DNA of 64,000 nt from Trichoplax adhaerens (Eukaryota > Placozoa > Uniplacotomia > Trichoplacea > Trichoplacidae), in contig NW_002060948.1 in NCBI RefSeq assembly GCF_000150275.1, positions 4,754,241-4,818,240 of the forward strand, in the 5' to 3' direction. How positions within the stretch are numbered: position 1 is the first letter of the stretch; each line of letters opens with the position of its first letter. The notes under the pieces are model-generated. The model did no database searches, was not told the origin of the DNA, and was given only the letters and a program-made list of their open reading frames with translations. Positions 13,401 through 26,900 of this stretch are shown piece after piece. Made by a program: the position numbers and the translations under genes.

Positions 13401-15348
13401 TCTCTCTTGGTTTAAAATGTTAAGCTTATTAATGCTGAAAGAGTTTTAACTTCACTGTTAATTATCTAACTTAGGTCCGACCTGCCGTCTTGATTAAAGG
13501 AGCCCATGCCAATGGCAGCGATATTTCTAGCATATCTTTTCGCGCTAGTGGTCAAGTTTTGGCATCTCGTGCATGTAGGAACAATTACAATTTGATTAAT
13601 ATGTTATTAATAATGTAGAAACAATAACTCTTCTACCACTTCAGATCATATTTATTCCTTGATTGCACAATACAAATAGGTTTCTAATCCGCGTGAAAAG
13701 TACTGAAATTAATGTAATTTTATAGGCGATGACACGTTAAAAGTGTGGGATGTTCGTTCAACCAAGAAACCTTTGTTTGTAGCGAATGACCTAGTTAATC
13801 TTTATTCTATGTAAGACCAAAATTTAATCATAGTTAACAAAATATCATCAATTTAAGAATGACTAGTTTCAATTTAAAAAAACAATTTTAATTTTGCTCT
13901 GTTAGGACTTCGTGCTTGTTTAGCCCAGATGAAACATTTCTTGCAACTGGGACATCAGTTAGGAAGGGCAAAGTATGCTGTTACTGTTGTGATTAGTCTT
14001 AAACTATGAGATGTTAACAATCGATCGATTATATACGATAACGTAGGGGAATGCTTCATTAGTATTTTATGATACTACACATTTTAACAAAATTCAAGAA
14101 ATAAATATACCTGATGCAGTAAGTGAATTGGATATTTTTTACCTCCTTGGCTACTGTATGCAGTATCTATTAACTATATTTACACTTGTACAAATAACAG
14201 AGCGTGGTTGCTTGTTTATGGCACGATAAAATTAATCAAATCATGATTGGTTGCTCCAATGGAGATATTCGATTATATTTCGATCCGTTAAGGAGCACTA
14301 AGTACGCAATAGTTGTGGCTGCATTAAATTCTATTGCATGCGTTATATTAAAGAAATCTACAGTAAACAAAACGATCTCTTTTAAATTAATGTAGGGGTG
14401 CGAAATTGTGTGCCAGCAAATCTACTCGAAAAACTGATGGTATCGTAATGAATGTCAGGCCAATAGTAATTACTCGTAAGTCATCTGATATTTTACGACT
14501 ACAACAACTTGTCTAATAAAGCTTCACTACTTGAATTAAACTAGAATGTTCTTTTGGTTACTATTGATAAAATATTTGCTGTCCTTATTTTATTTTAGCT
14601 CATGCATTACCAATGTTCCGAGAGAGTAAACCGAAAAACGCAAAAAAGGCAGAAGACAAAAATCGCCAAGATCCCATTGCGTCACATAAACCCGAGTTGC
14701 CTGTAACAGGACCTGGTAAGAATCTTTTACAATACCTACTCATGATATAATTTACCCTGGCTGCTGATAAAATTACACTCCTAGATTTCTTGTGTGTAAA
14801 TCAATGTTGCGATCTACCTACTATCACTCTATATAATTATAATTATTTTCAAGTCACGTATGCATCGGCAATTTCAGTAATACTGTGTACCTGTGATACA
14901 TGTACCGTTTCCCTTAGGTAAAGGCGGCCGTGTTAGGTCTGGCGGTTCGCTATCAGCCTATATCGTAAAAAATTTAGCAACTGATCACATAAAGAATTTT
15001 CAAGAAGAGGATGCTAGAGCAGCAATTCTTAAACATGCCGAGGTAAATAGGTTTTTAGATGGACCGTTCTGTTTTCCTCCATGTGATTTACCTATTGATG
15101 TTACTCCTTGATATAATGTCATGTTAGACTGCCAAAGAAGATCCTTACTGGATAGCCCCTGCTTATGCTATGTATGTAAATCAACAAATTGCTTAAAATT
15201 TATTTGTGAGCAGGCAATTGTAATAACCTATTGATATTTAATCATCAAAATATCGGTACAACTTAGAACACAACCTAAAACAATTTTTGCTGAACCCGAA
15301 GAAGATGAAAGTGAACAACCTGAAAATAAAAAATTTAAACCGTCGTAG
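10498..15348 (+). CDS. WDR70: WD repeat-containing protein 70
   Basis: WDR70 is a nuclear beta-propeller protein linked to histone H2B ubiquitination and DNA-break processing. Twenty-four exons chain with GT-AG ends and correct phase: 10498-10534, 10753-10878, 11205-11282, 11368-11423, 11546-11617, 11977-12042, 12182-12244, 12337-12407, 12484-12553, 12658-12741, 12841-12917, 13037-13107, 13190-13257, 13328-13366, 13475-13574, 13726-13810, 13906-13972, 14047-14118, 14201-14301, 14396-14475, 14599-14715, 14918-15042, 15128-15171 and 15267-15348. They total 1851 nt, 616 residues; human WDR70 has 654. Recognisable segments in order are MGISGFGKKTAKVFDIE, an acidic stretch, ATGGVDYDVKLWDFGGM, VLDRDGMEIMECVKGDQY, FMTCSDDGTLRLWDV, FSPDETFLATGTS, HALPMFRE, LSAYIVKNLA and a lysine-rich tail. 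At least five WD blades are visible. It looks intact. Human has GGDD where this protein has ACDD before one LKVWD motif. Confidence 0.95.
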
Positions 15349-17199
15349 TTGATAAGAGTCAACGAGTCATACAATCGGTCTGTTCAGGATCGGTGAAAAC
15401 ATGTGATCTGGGCTGTTACAATGTTGCAAAAATTATAACTAGTTCACCCTTCAAGTCAAGTTCAACTTTCAGTTCTACGAATATTAAAAGGACGACACTC
15501 TTTGATACAAGAAATCCTTTCCAATTTTGTTCATATTTTTTAGCCACATTTTTCTGTAACTTCTCATGCTGTCGTTAACGTCGTATGTTTCTGTCAAATA
15601 AGGAAGACAATATTTGTATCTACTACTCTTAACTTATTTTAGAAGTTAACCAGCATACGATTTTTACAAGCTGCGTTATCAAGACCCATATAATACTTTT
15701 TATTATCTGGCCTGAGTAATATTGAATGCTAATCATAGTATTTTCATAGTCAATTTTAAGATTCGATATTAATGCGATTTATTAATATCTGAAATGAATG
15801 CTTGAGTTTTACTTAGCTATTTCTTGTGTATTACATCAGGGCATGGACTTCTACTTCTAGAGGTCCATGATTAGGAGTGGCTCTTTTTCTACGACGTTTT
15901 TAAAATTCTGCAACTGCAATATATTGTAAACCTTCACATATTACTGAAAACTAGTTCAACCAACAGCGACTGCAAGGTGATACTCTAAGTTAATCGTTGC
16001 GTTAAATGATTCAACAGCTGTAAAATTTTTCTTGAATAATTTCCACAATTAAACTATCGCATATCCTTTATTTATTTCGAATATCATTTGCTAGTACGAA
16101 ATTAGACCACATCGAAATGACAAGATATTAGTTCAAAAACTGCTTTCTCAATCATGAGCAGCTGTAGCTGTAGTGTACTTTCGAAGCTCATAACAAACAG
16201 ACTAGAGTCGTATGTAGCACCTTTGAGGTAATACGACTACTATAGCACGCAGCTATAAAAGCAATTGCGTTGACCAACAGCAATGTTAATTAGCAAAATT
16301 GCCTATTTGCTCTGGCAATATTGAAATAGCATTATTTTCGGATAATCAATAATACATCCGTTTTGCGGCATGAAATTAAATTGTATTAAATTTAAGTGGG
16401 AGTAGTTATAGGAGAACAATTTAGGTTTCAGTATTTTTTCTTTGGTATACTAAAATCTGTGTTGTACATCAAGTAGCTACAGTACAATATTTACATTAGT
16501 TCCGTAGTATATTAAAAAGTTGAAATAAAGAGAAGGCGATGCACATTTCTTCTTAAATTGAAATTTAATTAAAGTAATTATGTGAGTTACATATAAGGCT
16601 TATGCCATTCGCTCTATATTTAATCTAAATTATAAGCGAAAATAAACCTCTGCTTATTATATTAATTAGTTTTATGTCACACAGAATCAAAATAAATAAT
16701 ACTATTTAACAAACGAGACCGAATTAATATTATTTCAATCCATCAAGGATTTTATTAACTTAATTTATCGTGGAATCGAATCTTTGTCATCCTATATGTA
16801 CGTTTTTTCGAACGATAAACAAACCAAATAGTTAGTATTAAGGCCACTTCGATCAGTTTAATATAGAGGTAATCCATCATTTAAATGTCTACAACCTAAG
16901 ACACCACCGAATTGATCATACTCGAGCAAAATCTATTGAAATTCTTTCTTTATGCAGCCTAACAATACACCGATGTATACTGAAATTAGAGTTTCAAATA
17001 ATTTTGAACAAATTAATTCCATGTCATCAATGTGTATCATCATTAGACGAAAGCTAATTCTATCGATTCCATACAGTATACAATTTAAAGTTAAAATATC
17101 AAGCACTTTAATTAAGATTAACATCTTCTTTATAATTGGACTATTTATAAAGCAATCCCTAAGATGAGAAATTACTATGATCAATTAGCTAATAATTCT
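15349..17199. other. Intergenic stretch without a convincing gene
   Basis: This covers the WDR70 3' region and the approach to the GPCR relic. Short open frames occur (for example 15393-15578 plus and 16952-17167 plus), but none shows a recognisable motif or supported splicing. Part of 16952-17167 may be the decayed N-terminal end of the adjacent GPCR pseudogene. Confidence 0.5.
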
Positions 17200-18058
17200 A
17201 TTAATCATATTCAAAAAACGATTAAGAACGTCATTCAATGCAACTTTAGTAAGTATGGCTGCATCTTCCTTATTATTTACATTTGCAAGTTTGCTGCCAT
17301 CCACGTTGGTCCGTTTATCAGTTTTCTCTTATCCGTTTTTTATTTCGGTTTCTTACCCATTGGCGATGCTATGGCCTCTATATTAAATCTCCATGTCACA
17401 TTGGTTTTTATGTTACGTTATTTCTTCGTCGCGAGCCCTTTTGCATATCGACATTATGTTACCAAAAAGACAATTAGTATAGCTTTAGCAACGATTTGGA
17501 TTGTCGTATTTGCCTTCGTGTACGTCATTCAGATGAAAGCTAGTGGATACTTAACGTGTTATTATAGCGCAACCATTACTTCTCGGCAGAGTAAAACAAC
17601 TGTAAGAATAATTTATTACATTTTATACGTAGGAATAGTGGCTATATTGCCCATTTTTGTTATCATTATTGCTAGTCTTCAGCTGTATTACATTATTTTG
17701 CGCCATATTCATCACATCAATAGTCCAAAGAAAGAGTCGAAAAAATACCATTGCCAGTGAGTCTTGCTGTCAATACAGCAAAGATAAAGCAGTAAAACAA
17801 TGATTTGCTTATTAATAAATTTTTACATTTCTTCGATTCCGCATTTTACAACTGGAATATCATTAACGCTTATACAGCAGGTATAGCGTTAAGGACGACT
17901 AATTATATATTTGGGCTACTTGTCTACATGTACATATTTTCGTCTGTCCACTACAGTACGCTTACTTGACACCTGATGTTGGGAAAAAATTTCGCCAATG
18001 GTTCCAAAATTTATCCAATAATATACCAAAAGGAATTAAAGTCATTTCCTTCTTCTAG
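17200..18058 (+). pseudogene. Decayed class A GPCR, paralogue of the receptor at 20006
   Basis: Nearly the whole receptor is visible but broken. The first intracellular loop and TM2 (KKRLRTSFNATL, 17218 onward) are in one frame. TM3 to TM5 (ISILNLHV-like ASILNLHVTLVFMLRYFF, ASPFAYRHYVTKK, AILPIFVIII) lie in the neighbouring frame, so a frameshift falls near 17320-17350. After 17757 the matching text continues in another frame (QYSKDKAVKQ, then a stop), with several stop codons through TM6. The tail CPLQYAYLTPDVGKKF ends in a stop at 18056-18058, which corresponds to the end of the intact paralogue. TM1 is not clearly recognisable upstream. The order and spacing of the segments follow the 20006 receptor throughout. 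Confidence 0.85.
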
Positions 18059-18149
18059 ATTGAATTCTCTCTTCTTTATTGTTTTTAATTTAATATCATA
18101 TAATGTACTTTTAAAGCTATATTGAAATAATGAACGAGGAATATCTATC

Positions 18150-18577
18150 TGTAGTATGGATAAATGCTCCTGTCACAACGTCGTTTGCAACAATCGAATT
18201 CCCGTTCCACACTTATCCTACTCTCCTCTGTCCTATAGTAAAACTGCCACCAGGCGTCACTACTCGCTCCACTTCAGCGAAGGACCTCGGTCAACAGTAA
18301 AGGTGGACTAGAAGCGTCTGGATAAATTTACTAAACTAACTTTATTAGGTCTCCGTATTTTCCTCCTCTCTAGCGAGGTAAATTACAACCTCTTATATAC
18401 TTGTATCAAATCTACACCTTTTCCACCTATTAATTATTCTTATACATAACTTAGTCTTTTCTATAACTTTGTAATCCTATTAATTACTATCGAACAAATA
18501 TGTGATAATTGATATTATTATGCGCTAATAATATTATAGCGCCAATTAACAATTTAAGATCTAACAGATTCCCTACA
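18150..18577 (-). mobile_element. Possible solo LTR or LTR-like remnant
   Basis: On the minus strand the segment starts TGTAGGGAATCTG, ends at CTACA (plus 18150-18154), and contains AATAAAGTTAGTTTAG near its far end, the layout of an LTR with a polyadenylation signal. A related AATAAAGTTAGTT occurs at about 33069. No target-site duplication and no coding region were found, so this may be another kind of repeat. Confidence 0.3.
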
Positions 18578-20005
18578 AGTGTGACAACCGCCATTTTGGT
18601 TATTACACGTCATTGGCATATTAAATACCTTACTTCTACACATTCGTTAATGGAAGTCCATTAACGATTGAACCTCACAATATTAACAGATCATAATATT
18701 TATGATTATCTAATCGTAATCGTCTACTTCTACTTCAATAACATTATCACATAATATCTTAAACCGTAACAGCTCCTAAAATGATTATTTTGAAATTGGA
18801 ATGTATTCTTTGATCGAAAATGTCAATAAATTTGTCTTTGAGCTACTAGCCTGATCACAAATTGAGTTCCATTCAGCAGTATCCTACCACCATAGTAAAA
18901 TAAATCGGTGTAAGCATTCGATTAGAGAATTTAGTTTCCGTTCTGGACGAAGCTATTTCATAATATTGACATAGCAAACATTTTCAATTTCGAACTGTAA
19001 AGTACTATACCAAACTGTCTTAAATTATTACAAATCTATTGCAGAAATCTCTCTATAAAATAGTATTTCATATCGCTTTTGTTCCATATATCAGATTCGT
19101 ACAAATTCTTGATATTGTATCAGGTACCAAACGAGTGTATGTAGTAATAGCGCTAATGTATTAACCTTATTATTTTACTGTAGTGCTAAGAAAAATAATC
19201 ATGGATAGCTCATTTGAAAATTATTAATAAACGATCTTAGTTTCATAAAAAACACTATAATATTTCATTTTGTTGACATTACTTGATTTTCAGCTGCTAT
19301 AATGTGGTAACTGAATTAAACTGATGCAATAATTCCTGCGAATGCAGTTTAGTCTTTGATATTTTAATTAAATATTTGTCGGCTAATTAATCTCGTTAAT
19401 AATGTATACCCCCAAAATGAATTTGATAGTAGAAAGTAAAATATGTTTAGTAATCTGTTTCAAATCCTTAGAGATAACAAAAGTCAAACAATAAAAAAGG
19501 AACGGTGTCCATGAATAAGGAATTGTGAGTTAAGAGAAGTCTCGACTGGGTACAACACATTATATAGACAATTAATAATGTATCAAGTTATAGAGTAACA
19601 AAGCTCCATTTGATAATTTAAACTTCAACAGAGGTCATCTAGTTCCTTCCAATCCATGGATAGAGTAAATTCTTATATTTTGGCGTGATTGTTACCATAT
19701 TAATGGAATTGTATCATGTTTCTATATAATGGAACATTGCTTATTTACTGTAGGATGCTATGGCAACTATAAAGAAATTATTTGACCTTTATACTTTACA
19801 GTCGGAACTTGCAACCTAAGAGTACGCCTAACAGTAATATAGCTGTATCAACATAATTCGACATTTCATTAATTGCTTTCCATAGCTTATAGACGAAAAT
19901 ACACGGTATCTAGACTCTAGATAATTATTTTCATTCCAACCAGTTGTTGGTTCTTTAGTCTAAATTATTGTCAAATTATTAGCAACGATTCCATCATCAA
20001 AAATT
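18578..20005. other. Non-coding stretch upstream of the GPCR gene
   Basis: AT-rich sequence with no open frame or motif that could be supported. It must include the promoter of the receptor at 20006, but no promoter element is obvious by eye. Confidence 0.5.
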
Positions 20006-20983
20006 ATGAACAATTCAGCTCTAAGGAATTCTACGATTATGACCATCCATACCCTATATAAGATTGCCAAAATCACCGAACAATGCTTAGCATTTATAAC
20101 TGTAGTTGCCAACGTTCAAATCCTTACACTTATTTTATCAAAGAAACAATTAAGAACACCCTTCAATGCTGCATTAGGAAGCATGGCCATGGCTTGCTTG
20201 GTATTTACTTGCACTTATTACTTTTTGGCTACGATAATTGACTTTACGCAAGCTACATTTCCTATTTTTAGTTTAGCTCTCTATCCTATTAGTAATTCTA
20301 CTATCTCCATATTGAACCTTCATGTTACCTTAATTTGTATCTTACGTTATTTTTTCGTCGCCAGTCCTTTTGCTTATCAAAAGTTCATCACTAAAAAATC
20401 GATTAGTATTATTTTAGTATCGATTTGGATCTGCATGCTTTCATTTATTTATGGCATGAGAGCAGCTTGTGGTTACCTAATTCGCTCGTATAATACAACT
20501 ACGGATCATTACGAAAACTATACGGTAGCAAGACAAATTTATTGCTTCTTGTATATCGGAATTGTTGCTATATTACCAGTATTTGCCATTTTTATAACTT
20601 ACTTTCAACTGCATCATATTATTAAACGCCATATCAACAATATCGATGATCAACGAAAAAGTCGAAGCAAGTCCTTAACCAGTCTACCAGACAAGGAATA
20701 CAGTAAAGATAAGGCACTTAAACAAATGCTCTGTTTATTAATGATGTTTCTTATTTCGTGGATTCCATTCTTTATGATAAGAATATTTATTAAGCATAGG
20801 ATTCCTAACCTTACTCTAATCTTACTGTATCACGGTTCCTCCTTACTTGTTCATGTATACATATTTTTTTGCCCTCTACATCATGCTTATTATACACCTG
20901 ATATTCGGAAAGAATTTCAACAATGGTTTAAAAATTTACCTGGTATTGTTGCTAAAGGAATTAAAAAGCTATTCTGTTTTTAG
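20006..20983 (+). CDS. Class A (rhodopsin-like) GPCR, single exon, orphan
   Basis: A 325-residue seven-transmembrane receptor encoded without introns. The short N-terminus carries N-glycosylation sites (NNS, NST). TM1 is at about 20-45 with the conserved Asn in VANVQIL, loop 1 reads KKQLRTPFN, TM2 about 55-77, TM3 about 88-112, TM4 about 133-150, TM5 about 177-202, a basic third loop (RKSRSKS), TM6 about 240-262 with SWIPFF in place of CWLP, TM7 about 268-290, then PDIRKEFQQWF as helix 8. Unusual points: the D/ERY motif reads LRY, the TM2 aspartate is replaced by Cys (MAMACLV), and NPxxY reads CPLHH. The closest relative in the window is the pseudogene at 17.2-18.1 kb, so it belongs to a local duplicate family. 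The ligand cannot be inferred. Confidence 0.88.
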   Translation: MNNSALRNSTIMTIHTLYKIAKITEQCLAFITVVANVQILTLILSKKQLRTPFNAALGSMAMACLVFTCTYYFLATIIDFTQATFPIFSLALYPISNSTISILNLHVTLICILRYFFVASPFAYQKFITKKSISIILVSIWICMLSFIYGMRAACGYLIRSYNTTTDHYENYTVARQIYCFLYIGIVAILPVFAIFITYFQLHHIIKRHINNIDDQRKSRSKSLTSLPDKEYSKDKALKQMLCLLMMFLISWIPFFMIRIFIKHRIPNLTLILLYHGSSLLVHVYIFFCPLHHAYYTPDIRKEFQQWFKNLPGIVAKGIKKLFCF

Positions 20984-23900
20984 AATTGATTTTATCGTTA
21001 TTGCCATTAGTAGTGTAAATTAAGATTTTAAGTTTACTGCTCAAGGGCTGTATTTGAACAGCTTGTGACTAAAGTACATCTAGCTAAGGATCATTAACAT
21101 CATTTCTCTATACTGTTTAGTAAAAAACTGCGATATATTAATAAGAATTTCTAATGCTTGTTTCTGTACTAATATTATTAGTACTAGTCTACCTTTTATC
21201 CTACAAACAGCTTTTTGATCAATGTGTATAATTTTACTACTATTAAGTATTATAGTTCAATTTCATACCACTTTCATGGTCAATCACAAAAGTACTTTTT
21301 ACTTGCGAGTAAACTCTTATAACAGAAGTCGTAAATTCTGTCATTTCGTGTAGCCAATATCGAATTTGATATGATACTGATTCTTAATGTGTAATTTATG
21401 CGATCTAATATACTACATAATGATAAGATTTTAACTGGAATCAACTACTATAGTTATTTCTTACTTCTATCGCGATTTAAATCAGGTGATAGTTAATTCT
21501 CTTTTCTTTAAAGATTATAACATAATCTGATAAAAATTAGCAATAAGTTATTATCGATTGTCATTAAATAACTGTATGACAAGTCATAGTAACGTGAAGG
21601 TCTTCAAGTTTAATTTCTTTAATACATACTTGTAACAAATTATTTAACTTCCTCATCGCTATTTTACTACAAAAATACTACCAAGTACCATAAAAATAAC
21701 ATTTTATAGAACTTGTTATTACACAAATTGCATGCATTTATATATAAATTATTTTCCCTTTAAATAACTTTAGGTTCTTCACTGTCGTTTACTGGAGAAT
21801 ATGTCAATAGCTTGACTACTCCTAATAGAACTGTTCCATAGGTAATCATTGGCTAATGATTCACGCAGAATCTTGATTTAAGTAAAATTCCTGTCTGATT
21901 TAAGGCTTCAAACTAACATTTAATCACCTTACTACTTCTTATATTCAATAATATTCTATATTAAATACTATACAGTTGCAACGACCTATCCTAAATACAT
22001 GTAATAGTGGTAATATGGCAGTTCTAATTATAGACTTTATAACATTAGTTACTGTTACCGTTCAGTATTTTTAACGTATTGTAGAGAAGTATTTCATCCG
22101 CAGATACTGGAAATTCTCGAGGTACTCCGACTAATATTCTAATTGGACTACTTCTACACAAATCATCAACACCTGACCGATATCTATTAACCCTAGGTTA
22201 CTCTTTATTTGAGACTAAGTAATGATCCAAAACGACATTGAATATTATTTGACCTTAAGGTCTAACTGAGACAATATAGATCACGATGGATCTCACTACT
22301 GAACGTAACTGAATCAAACAGCGCACACGATGGTGCTTAGACTTCTCATGCAATTATGATTACTTATGATTGCCGGTAACTGGCAACTACTAACTGCAAC
22401 TCTGATGAATTTACTGAGTAGAATCGAATGAGTACTATCAAGTGACTTTTAGCTGATTATTTTCTATCTTATATTGATAGATAGAATAGTTTAGTGTTTG
22501 CTAATAATATCGCACTATAAATTACCTACTTTTCTATAAAGTTTGGTACGTTGAATAGAAAAAGTACTACTTTTTCTAGGGATTCATTTATAGACTAAGA
22601 TAGACGAATAGTTTGCTTTGACCTATGGGCAATAGGAGATCGCCAGTATTTGGGTCTCACTGAATGTAAAAATTGAGGAGCACAGGCATCATGAGACATA
22701 ATAGTAATCTCATAGCCTATAATTTCCCTGTTAAAGTTGTATTATTTCGTTAGAATTATTGTCATGTATTCATATTATTACTTTATATATTAGCTTCTCC
22801 AAGAGTACCTTGCGAATTAAATCTTTTAACTACGCAACTTGCGCTTATAGACTCCCACTAATATCTCAAAACGACGTCGTTATGATACGCAAATTTTACA
22901 AGCTACATTTAGAGCTATGATCCAGGCTATGTATTTGAGATAGTAAAATCTTAAACATCCATATTAAGAGTTATAGAATGATAACATTAATATTGAATAT
23001 GATGTGCTCATCTAATTTTACCTCACAATTATATTATGATTACTTATTCCACAATACTGTACATATAAATTACGATTTATAATAGCGCTGCACCCGTTAT
23101 TTATTTATTTATTAAACGATATTTTTTGTAGCTACTCTCTTACATTCCTATTATTATTAAAAATAGATTATAAAGAAGTAGATTCTATTCATTTCTAGCA
23201 TGGCACGTTTCTATTTATTAAATAAATATGATTCTACTCATGTATTAGTTTCATTACTTAAACAAAAAGTATAGTTTTAGAAAAAAATCTTAACCATTAC
23301 TCCGTTGCTAAATTCTTTTCATTGGGCTTGTTTACTGCTATATAAGCTCTGCATCTATTAATGGCTAATTTAATATTAAAGAATTATGGCAATATCTCCA
23401 AAGAGGTGGCAACGTTTATTTATTCACAAAATTGATAGTGTTTAATTTCGTTGCAATTAACTTCTATTTTCACTCTTAAGTATTAACATAATCGGACCTC
23501 CACGTCTTAAAATCCTGGTAGAATATTTATAACCGGTAATTAACTATTTAAATTATTGATGGTATCATTAGTAAAGTAAACCTATCCACAATATTCGCCT
23601 TTCTGAAATTGGTGATTGAATATTCTTCCATTTGAGGATTCTTTTTTCAATTTCTATACTTCAGAATATGATATTAGCAATTGTTTATTACAGTAGTTCG
23701 ATAAATATAAAAGAATTTACAACGATTTGTTCTTTATAATAAATTGAAAGCTGACGAACTTATAGTAAATCAAGAGTAAGAAATTTCCAATTTCTATTCC
23801 CTGATGTAATTTTAACAGCCAGTCCCGTATATAGCGATAATAGGAAGACTTAACACTTTTAGTACTTAAATGATAAATTTAAACTTTATACTAACTTGTT

Positions 23901-26900
23901 TAATTGCAATCGCTCGAAAATTATGATTATTTACTGGTTTTAATGTTTAATAATATGTCATAGTTTAAGAATTAAAATACCGTCTAATTAGTGAAATACT
24001 GACGTTCAATAAGCAACTGATGGCAGTTATAAATTCGAATTATGCCGGATAATTTTCATAGACCAGGGATCCGCGAGGGTGTCTGGACAAACAATAAAAC
24101 CTTGATATGGTCGGAGTAATCGGAAGATGAAATTTTGCCGCTTTTAAAGTGTAGTTAGCATAAATTATGCTGATAAAGTAGATTAAATCTATTGACGTTG
24201 TAGCCTATATTCTAAATTAAGTTAACAAACGATTACGGTGAACTCATTAGCATGATGAAATCAAAGGAACTTAGAATGCTGTTATGATTAGGGAATGAAT
24301 TGTAGCAAGAAGTGGATTAACTGAATCGATGGTGTCTATTCTATATTAAACTAAGTCAGTAAATGAATCGAATTTTTGGTAAGATAAGATTAAGAGTTAC
24401 TTGAAAATTATCTCTTTATTTGAAAAATAAATAAGACCAAATATACTATTAGAATGAATCGACTAACTTTACTTATCTAAAATTGAGATACTATTAATTA
24501 TCCTTAAAAATTGCGCTTATGATGAAAATAAGAGAAAAGCTTGAAAATCTTACCATGTCTAAAGAATAGTTTCCTCCTGTTAGTAGATTAAATCCTGTTA
24601 ACACTTCGTGAAGTTTTAAAGTATGCTGGCTTTACTCATATATATATATACACATAAATGTCATGATGAGGTTAGAAGAGATCAAAATTATTTAATTTTA
24701 AGAATGAAGTACAAAATAGTTTACTTTGTCGAAAGTATAGAAATTATAAAATGTTAATAATTGGTGATAAATGTATGAATCGGTAAAGGACTATCATAAC
24801 GGTGCTATAACTTAATAAGTAAATCATCTCAACAAATTAGTAAGAGAATTTTTTCCGATTGTAATATCATTCTACATTATTAGTATGCAATCGTGTGATT
24901 ATCACCAAATTTTAGAAAAGTGCAGTATCTGATAAATTTACCATATAATTTCGAGAGTTTCGTGTATGTGCTAAGGTCTAAAGCGGCAATCACCGTTTAG
25001 GACGTGATATATGCTTAAATAAATAGATTTCTTCACCTATTGCCCGCCTGCACTATTTAAGTATGCTGTGTGAAGGATGTACATTCAAATGTTATCCCAG
25101 CAGTAAGTACTTTATTATATCTGATGGTATGGTAGCTTGAGTAAAAATAATTAATGTATAAATTTGCCAGCTTAACCGTGGTGTTTTATTATTAAATTAG
25201 AACTAATAAATGCAAACAATTTATTATCAGCTCGAGGGTAACTATCTAATAGCTCATATCTTAAAAATTTATTGAATCACGTACTGGTAGCAAAGTTAAA
25301 ACTAATGTATTGATTTTGTAACGCAAGATTGCTAAAATGGATAAACTTTAAAATTATCAATACTCGTGATCGTCTTAAATATTTTAAAAATCAAAAATAG
25401 CCTGATATTATTCGTCTATCTAAGACGTGGCCCTTATATTCCTTCCTTTTAGAATAATTATAAGATGAACATAAAAACATTCATGCTTTTATAATAGTAA
25501 TACCGCTATGATTCCTGCCAATGTGGCAGCGCAATTGTTGATATTAACAAATGCATTTCTGTGTTGCTTCTCAATATTTAAATAGCAAGAACAAAAATAA
25601 TAATATTGAACGAGTGTTACAGTGTTAAATACTGTATTACAGTAGAAATAACTATGTTAGGATAATTCTGTTAGACTATCCTTATTTAGTTAACTTCTAA
25701 TTTGGATATAGTGTATTTTAATATAGCACTGACTTTTTATGACAGTGACACTTATACACATACTGAAATTATAATAGTTATAATAGGGAATGCAAATCAT
25801 CTGCTTACAGTTCGAATCATTGTGATTGTAATTTACTTATGATAGACTGTAAATTATCATGGAAATGTTCCGTGATAGGACATATCGTAATCTGACTATT
25901 CTGTATTAGTTATAACATGTCTATGTTCGTAAATACTGTTGTCTGCATTAAGAGAGCAGTAGCTAAAATTAATATCTAATTCAGTAAATGATTCTAATGT
26001 TAATTGTATTAACTATGACTCATGAACTATTGAGGAATAGTATATAAATGCAGTATATCGTGAAATAAAGAAGAATTGTCCAACTTAGTGTTTAACGTAA
26101 AATACGAGGCGTTTAAGTCTTTGTGTAGTCTGCTAGTAGAGGAAAAGTGCTCGTGATAGTGCAGATATCGTTCCTTGATACGTAGTTCAAGGAATTGACT
26201 TATTTGATCGTAGATTACGTTATCTTGTTGCAAAGCTGTTTTGTGACAACGAGTAATTGATTTTGTTTTAGTTACGAAAAATACGTACTCTTCATAATAT
26301 ATTTAAAAGGGTAGTTTAATCATTTATCTTTTAATTTTAAATGGGACTTTTGAAGGACTATTAAAAAAAAAATAAGTCGTCGTCAAGAAGGCATTTAGTT
26401 GCACGATAATTGCCGGTAATTCTGACGAAGATAATATTCATATTAACATCCCCTTATGTTTTCTTGATATATCATCATATCAATCTTAATATGGTACAAT
26501 ATTACATCTTTTGTACTGTGAAAGGAATCCCATTTCTTTAATACTTACTATCGATATACTTTGATTTATTATACAACGAGCTATAATTACTTGTTATTGC
26601 ATCGATAACAGATGATAGCTTAAAATACAGTTAAGAAAATGGTGTGGTTTGTCTTTTAATTAGCAAACATTTATTAGCAGCAATTGTCTTTAATATTAAA
26701 TGTCGATATTGGCACACTGATATAAATATGTTATTTAAAATTTTTAAAGTAAAATATTGAACTTAACTGCTGTATTTGTCGCTGTAGCCTAGTATTTTGC
26801 TTATTATACTGTAATTTCACTGGAGATTATTCTGGGCTAAAGGATTAAAAGGAATTAAATGACTTGATTTGTTTACATACAAATATAAATAAGATTAATT

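Noticed and set aside
15890-16017. A minus-strand stretch reading SFNATINLEYHLAVAV and then ICEGLQYIAVAEF, protein-like in appearance
   Set aside because: Joining the parts needs a 17-base intron, which is too short for the spliceosome, and an in-frame TAA follows. No upstream exon fitted. It may be a decayed relic or coincidence.
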